This document shows positions 22,329 to 25,555 of a stretch of DNA of 25,555 bases, in pieces. The notes under the pieces were generated by a model. It did no database searches. It was given only the letters and a program-made list of their open reading frames with translations, and had not been told where the DNA came from. Made by a program: the position numbers and the translations under genes. Location: the NCBI GenBank assembly GCA_910576655.1, contig CAJTJC010000010.1:1-25555 (forward strand). The letters are read 5' to 3'. Each line of letters starts with the position of its first letter. Position 1 is the stretch's first letter. The stretch is from an uncultured Christensenella sp. GTDB lineage: Bacteria; Bacillota; Clostridia; Christensenellales; Borkfalkiaceae.

Positions 22329-23279
22329 TCATTCCAGCGCCTTGGCTATTTCTGAAATTTTTCTCATTCGGTGATTGATGCAGCTTTTTGAAATTCCGAG
22401 CCTTTGCGCAAGCTCGCTCATGGACGCGTTCTTGTCCGCAAGCCGTGCCTCCGCAACCTCGAACAGCAATTTATCAAGACTTTGCAGTCCCACCGTCGCC
22501 GCAATAACCTCTATTGCCCGAACGAGATTTACCGAAGCGGTAACGGTTTTATCTATGTTCGAAACAGAGCAGTTGTTTACCCTGTTTTCGTTATTCGTTC
22601 TGTCTTTTTTTTCAACTATTTCGTTCAGCTTGGCAAGACAGTCCTCGGCAGAAATGACGTTAAGTAAATCAGAAATAACCTCTTTGCTCTTAACGTAAAC
22701 AACCGCGCTGTCCTTGCGGGCAACCAACTTTGCAAGAATTTCGAAATCGCACAAAAGATTGCAAAAATCACCCGCGGTTATTTTATTAGAAAACACTATT
22801 TCGAAGTGATAACCGGTAGGACTGTACACCCGCTCGTCGGGAAGCGTGCAGCTTCCTCCGCCGAGAAACGCGCCCTTTATAAACGCAGCCTTACAGCAAT
22901 CGTTTTCAACAAGCTTATTATCTATCCCGAACGAAAGCATCATTCCTTCCTTGTCCTCTCTGACAATGCAAAGCTCGTTTAAAAGCGCTTGTGCATCCGC
23001 GCCTATACTCTCGAAAGTAAGCTTGTCCCTGCCGCTTAAAACGTCGAATTTTGCGCCGCTTACGGTCGGGTGAAGCCCGAAGGTATTTTCAAGCATATCG
23101 ACAATAAATTCCGCCGTGCCTTCGTTTTCGGTAGTAATCTCAAAGCCGAACTGCCCTCCGCGAGAAACGACGCTGCCGCTGGTGCGTATAAAAGCAGAAA
23201 TAACGGCAAGCATACAGCACCTGTCGTCAATCTGCATACGCGTTATTTCGTTTTTGATTTCTTCGGTAAAGCTCGGCAT
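22329..23279 (-). CDS. whiA: DNA-binding protein WhiA
   Basis: Conserved Gram-positive regulator of division and chromosome segregation (sporulation regulator in Streptomyces; affects FtsZ ring formation in Bacillus). 316 residues: N-terminal degenerate LAGLIDADG-homing-endonuclease-like fold with AFIRTSGSV (29-37) and KGAFLGGGS (135-143), and a C-terminal helix-turn-helix SMSELAQRLGISKSCINHRMRKI (about 286-308). It starts 2 bases after the PHP gene stop, with only a weak SD, so translational coupling is likely. Third gene of the murB-PHP-whiA-dnaE run. Confidence 0.95.
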   Translation of the reverse strand: MPSFTEEIKNEITRMQIDDRCCMLAVISAFIRTSGSVVSRGGQFGFEITTENEGTAEFIVDMLENTFGLHPTVSGAKFDVLSGRDKLTFESIGADAQALLNELCIVREDKEGMMLSFGIDNKLVENDCCKAAFIKGAFLGGGSCTLPDERVYSPTGYHFEIVFSNKITAGDFCNLLCDFEILAKLVARKDSAVVYVKSKEVISDLLNVISAEDCLAKLNEIVEKKDRTNNENRVNNCSVSNIDKTVTASVNLVRAIEVIAATVGLQSLDKLLFEVAEARLADKNASMSELAQRLGISKSCINHRMRKISEIAKALE

Positions 23280-23281
23280 TT

Positions 23282-24058
23282 CTATAAATTCTTACTCTTG
23301 TATTCGGCAAATCTGAATTTGGGAAGTCTGCCGTCGATATTGTCTATTCTGTCCAAAGGAATTTCCGCGTTAGCTAATATTTCCTCCGCAATTTTTGTGT
23401 CGCCGACCCTGTCCGCAGAATGAGCGTCCGAATCGATTACAAAACGGACGCCTGTGGCAGCCATTGCGTTCAGCTCCTCCGCGGAAACGTGGCGTTTTTT
23501 CGTGTTTATTTCTATATAGGTACCGTAATCGGCGCAGCACTGCGCAACCTGCACGAGGTCGCAAAAGCATTTGTAATTTACGTGCGTAAGTACGTCTATG
23601 GGGTTGTTTTTTATAGCCTCTATATACGTTTTCGTTGTGTTGGCAATGACCTTATTGGAAGGCCTTACGGCAAATTTATATGCGCTGTAATTTTTTACGC
23701 AAATTCTGTAAAAGTCGGAAATGCGTTTAAATCTTAACACCTCGTGAATTCCGCAAAGATAAAGGTCGAAATACTGCAAGTCGTCTTTTCTCATATCCGT
23801 TGCGCCGTCCGAAGACGTAATATTGCTTTCCATTCCCATAAGCACTTTAACGCCCGTAAGCTTTTCGGCCTCGGAAATTTCCGCGCGCAAAGCGGCAAGC
23901 TTTTTTCTCTTTAATCCGAACAGGATATGATTGAAGCCGTGGTCGGTAATACCTATTTCCTTCAACCCCGCAGCCTTAGCTGCGGTCGCGTTTTCAAGCA
24001 CGGTATTTTTTCCGTGCGAATACGGCGTATGGGTATGATAATCCGCTGTAAGTATCAT
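23282..24058 (-). CDS. PHP-domain phosphoesterase (YcdX-like)
   Basis: 258 residues, one PHP domain. Metal-ligand motifs: DYHTHTPYSHG (6-16), GITDHGF (36-42), GMESNI (about 75-80), IHEV, DVLTHVNY (around 155-162), IEINTKKRH and the final DSDAHSADRVG. This set matches the YcdX/PolX-type trinuclear metal phosphoesterases; the physiological substrate is not known. ATG directly follows the murB stop with zero spacing, and its SD GGAG lies in the last murB codons. A PHP gene of this kind between murB and rapZ/whiA is a recurrent clostridial arrangement. It is not the DnaE PHP domain. Confidence 0.9.
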   Translation of the reverse strand: MILTADYHTHTPYSHGKNTVLENATAAKAAGLKEIGITDHGFNHILFGLKRKKLAALRAEISEAEKLTGVKVLMGMESNITSSDGATDMRKDDLQYFDLYLCGIHEVLRFKRISDFYRICVKNYSAYKFAVRPSNKVIANTTKTYIEAIKNNPIDVLTHVNYKCFCDLVQVAQCCADYGTYIEINTKKRHVSAEELNAMAATGVRFVIDSDAHSADRVGDTKIAEEILANAEIPLDRIDNIDGRLPKFRFAEYKSKNL

Positions 24059-24937
24059 TTAAAAATCTCCTATGTAAACGACCTCTTCTTCAAGCATTAT
24101 TCCGGTGCGTTCGAAAACATGTTGCTTTACCGCACCGATAAGCCGATAAACGTCGGCGGCGCTGCCGCCGTTATTTATTAAAAAATTTGCGTGCTTTTCA
24201 CTGACGACTGCTCCACCGCAAGACATTCCTTTCAACCCGCAATCCTCAATTAATTTGCCCGCGCTTACACTATCGCGGTTTTTAAAGACGCAACCGCAAC
24301 TTGCGCCCTTCGGGTGAAACTTCCTGCGTTCAAGATACAAAGAAATATTTTCGCGCACTTTTTGGCTGCTTTGCGTAAACACACGCAGTTCTACCCCTAA
24401 AATTAGGCAGTTTATGTCACGCATAATACTGTATTTATAGCCAAAATTGCATTTTTTATTTGAAAAATTGAGAATTGAGCCATTATAAAGCATTACGTTT
24501 ATAACATTCTCACAAATATAAACCCCACCGGCGCCGCCGTTCATGAGCGTAAGTCCGCCGAGAGTCGCGGGTATACCGGCAAGATATTCAAGCCCGCCCA
24601 ATCCCGCACCTATGCAAAACTTCAACAATTCGGACACGGTAGTTCCCGCATAACAGAAAACGCAGTTTTCGCCGTTTTGACTCACTCCTCTAAGGTGCTT
24701 TGTACTTATTATCGCGCCTTCAAAATTTTTATCCGACGCAAGTACGTTAGAGCCGTTACCAAGTACTATAAATTTTTTGCCGGTTGAAACGAGGTAGTCG
24801 TAAACAGCCGTAGCCTGTTTTACCGTTTCGGGAAAATAAGCGACGTCGGCACTACCTCCGCATGCGTAAGTCGTATTTTTTGCAAAAGAGAAATCTTTTA
24901 CGACCGTAACGTTTTTAAACAATTCGTCATTATTCAA
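24059..24937 (-). CDS. murB: UDP-N-acetylenolpyruvoylglucosamine reductase
   Basis: FAD-dependent reduction of UDP-GlcNAc-enolpyruvate to UDP-MurNAc in peptidoglycan synthesis. 292 residues (type II length). FAD-site LGNGSNVLASD (59-69), EYLAGIPATLGGLTLMNGGAGG (117-138), GYKYS (166-170, usual YR), and KGASCGCVFKN (210-220), then SAGKLIEDCGLKG and the EEEV C-terminus with the expected catalytic Glu. At the expected catalytic Ser position (GSxFKN) I read Cys216. Starts with TTG 24937 preceded by AGGTGA; no in-frame ATG is nearby. First gene of the murB-PHP-whiA-dnaE operon with its own promoter. Confidence 0.93.
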   Translation of the reverse strand: MNNDELFKNVTVVKDFSFAKNTTYACGGSADVAYFPETVKQATAVYDYLVSTGKKFIVLGNGSNVLASDKNFEGAIISTKHLRGVSQNGENCVFCYAGTTVSELLKFCIGAGLGGLEYLAGIPATLGGLTLMNGGAGGVYICENVINVMLYNGSILNFSNKKCNFGYKYSIMRDINCLILGVELRVFTQSSQKVRENISLYLERRKFHPKGASCGCVFKNRDSVSAGKLIEDCGLKGMSCGGAVVSEKHANFLINNGGSAADVYRLIGAVKQHVFERTGIMLEEEVVYIGDF

Positions 24938-24951
24938 AAAACTTCACCTAT

Positions 24952-24980
24952 ATAATAACATTTTATTTTGTTTTTTACAA
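24952..24980 (-). promoter_or_regulatory. Promoter of the murB-PHP-whiA-dnaE operon
   Basis: On the minus strand TTGTAA (24975-24980), 17-base spacer, TATTAT (24952-24957). It begins immediately past the stop codon of the disrupted upstream gene. Confidence 0.55.
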
Positions 24981-25396
24981 TTATTTAAGCAGTTCTTTTA
25001 AGATATTTATATCGCCGAGCGAAACCGATTTTTCAATTTCCGCTTTCATGCCTTGGCTTATCGGATAGGTAATTTTTCTGTCAAAGACCAAATTTTCAAA
25101 AGCCGCCAACTCGTCGTCATATAGCTTTACGCCGTCGCTAAACATTCCTATTTTATCCAGTCCGTTATTTTTAGAAAGAAGAAAATCGATATACCTCTGC
25201 GCGAAACCTGTATTTTTACAGCTTACGGTAACAGAAATTATTTGATACAAATCGTTGAACTCCGTAACGGGCTTGACCGCAAAAGCCACCCCCCTCGTCT
25301 TTAAACGGAATGCGTCGCGTTGAGAGCCCAAAAGATACTTATAGTCACCGTTTATAAGCTTGACGTAAGCCGACGTCGGACTTTTTAATGGAAAAA
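24981..25396 (-). pseudogene. Extracellular solute-binding protein, C-terminal remnant cut by an insertion sequence
   Basis: About 138 native residues remain, from ..LFPLKSPTSAYVKLINGDYK to the TAA at 24981. The segment YKYLLGSQRDAFRL, followed by FNDLYQIISVTVSCKNTGFAQRYIDFLLSKN, resembles the C-terminal lobe of ABC-type solute-binding lipoproteins of Clostridia. The open frame continues upstream into MGIFYPPSP, but those residues are encoded by the end of the insertion sequence (boundary about 25397), so the real N-terminal part and signal peptide are displaced or lost. No transporter genes are in view. Substrate unknown. It is directly followed by the murB promoter. Confidence 0.65.
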
Positions 25397-25555
25397 GGCT
25401 CTTCAAGGGTGATGGTGGGTAAAAAATACCCACAACCCCAGTGTTTATGCTGACTAAGCGGCTTTAGGTTTTCTGTTGGGAAGCGGAACCCTCAAATCCG
25501 AGCAGACCAGATACACCATATCCAGCATGTTCTGGATGTTTCGGAAGCCATATGC
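25397..25555. mobile_element. End of an insertion sequence, ISL3-like (continues beyond window)
   Basis: Starts with GGCTCTTC at 25397-25404, the kind of terminal sequence typical of ISL3-family inverted repeats, directly inside the solute-binding protein gene. A hairpin GTGGGTA-AAAAA-TACCCAC (25415-25433) follows, then a transposase 3' end. A target duplication (about 8 bases, candidate TGGAAAAA at 25389-25396) cannot be confirmed because the other end is outside the window. Confidence 0.65.
25454..25555 (-). CDS. Transposase, C-terminal end (5' part outside window)
   Basis: 33 residues before the TAG at 25454: AYGFRNIQNMLDMVYLVC followed by SDLRVPLPNRKPKAA. The 'YGFRNxxNMxDMxYLVCS' ending is characteristic of DDE transposases of this type in Firmicutes; the ISL3 assignment rests more on the GGCTCTT terminus. 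The frame is open to the window edge. Confidence 0.7.
   Translation of the reverse strand, partial: AYGFRNIQNMLDMVYLVCSDLRVPLPNRKPKAA

Overview
The window looks like chromosomal DNA of a low-to-moderate GC, Gram-positive, strictly fermentative anaerobe of the Clostridia. Supporting this are tandem DegV proteins, an N-terminal-rubredoxin ('reverse') rubrerythrin, an NADP-type glutamate dehydrogenase, a clostridial-style MurG, WhiA, purine-rich Shine-Dalgarno (SD) sites, TTGACA/TATAAT promoters, and a murB-PHP-whiA-dnaE-pfkA gene order typical of Clostridia. I cannot place it to genus. A small Cys-rich protein (22 Cys in 93 residues) resembles spore-coat or exosporium proteins in composition only.

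Layout. 1-1064 (+): 3' end of a DUF11-repeat surface protein, broken by an apparent one-base frameshift and ending in a Cys-rich tail. 1158-2725 (-): gdhA, preceded by tRNA-Ser(CGA) and a 19-base copy of that tRNA's 5' end. 2898-4718 (+): consensus promoter and two tandem degV paralogues. 4715-8277 (-): YihY-family membrane protein, Cys-rich protein, rubrerythrin and argS, with strong terminators between the middle units. 8391-9841 (+): ychF and a MazG-like gene. 9903-12035: divergent gap (-) and fba (+), both glycolytic, each with its own -35/-10. 12052-14772: methyltransferase (-), lipoprotein (+), single-pass membrane protein (-) and murG (+). 14753-15525 (-): mntP and tRNA-Pro(AGG). 15630-18599 (-): pfkA, a small unknown protein, a terminator, then a GH13 alpha-glucosidase. 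18731-24937 (-): a tight murB-PHP-whiA-dnaE operon. 24981-25555: remnant of an extracellular solute-binding protein cut by an insertion sequence that runs off the end of the window.

How the genes fit together. gap, fba, pfkA and the intracellular alpha-glucosidase form a sugar-catabolism theme. gdhA handles ammonium assimilation or glutamate catabolism. murG and murB belong to peptidoglycan synthesis. argS, ychF, the tRNAs and dnaE are information processing. Rubrerythrin gives peroxide defence. No stretch over about 250 bases lacks a gene or RNA.

I found no CRISPR array, prophage, defence island, toxin-antitoxin pair or biosynthetic cluster, and no clear undescribed system. The most notable points are: a murB-to-whiA junction lacking the rapZ and yvcK genes usually found there; a Ser-to-Cys change at the expected MurB catalytic position; two genes with excellent promoters placed so close to the ATG that leaderless mRNAs are predicted; an unusual tRNA-Pro (AGG anticodon, U1:A72); and the tRNA-Ser fragment with two tight hairpins.
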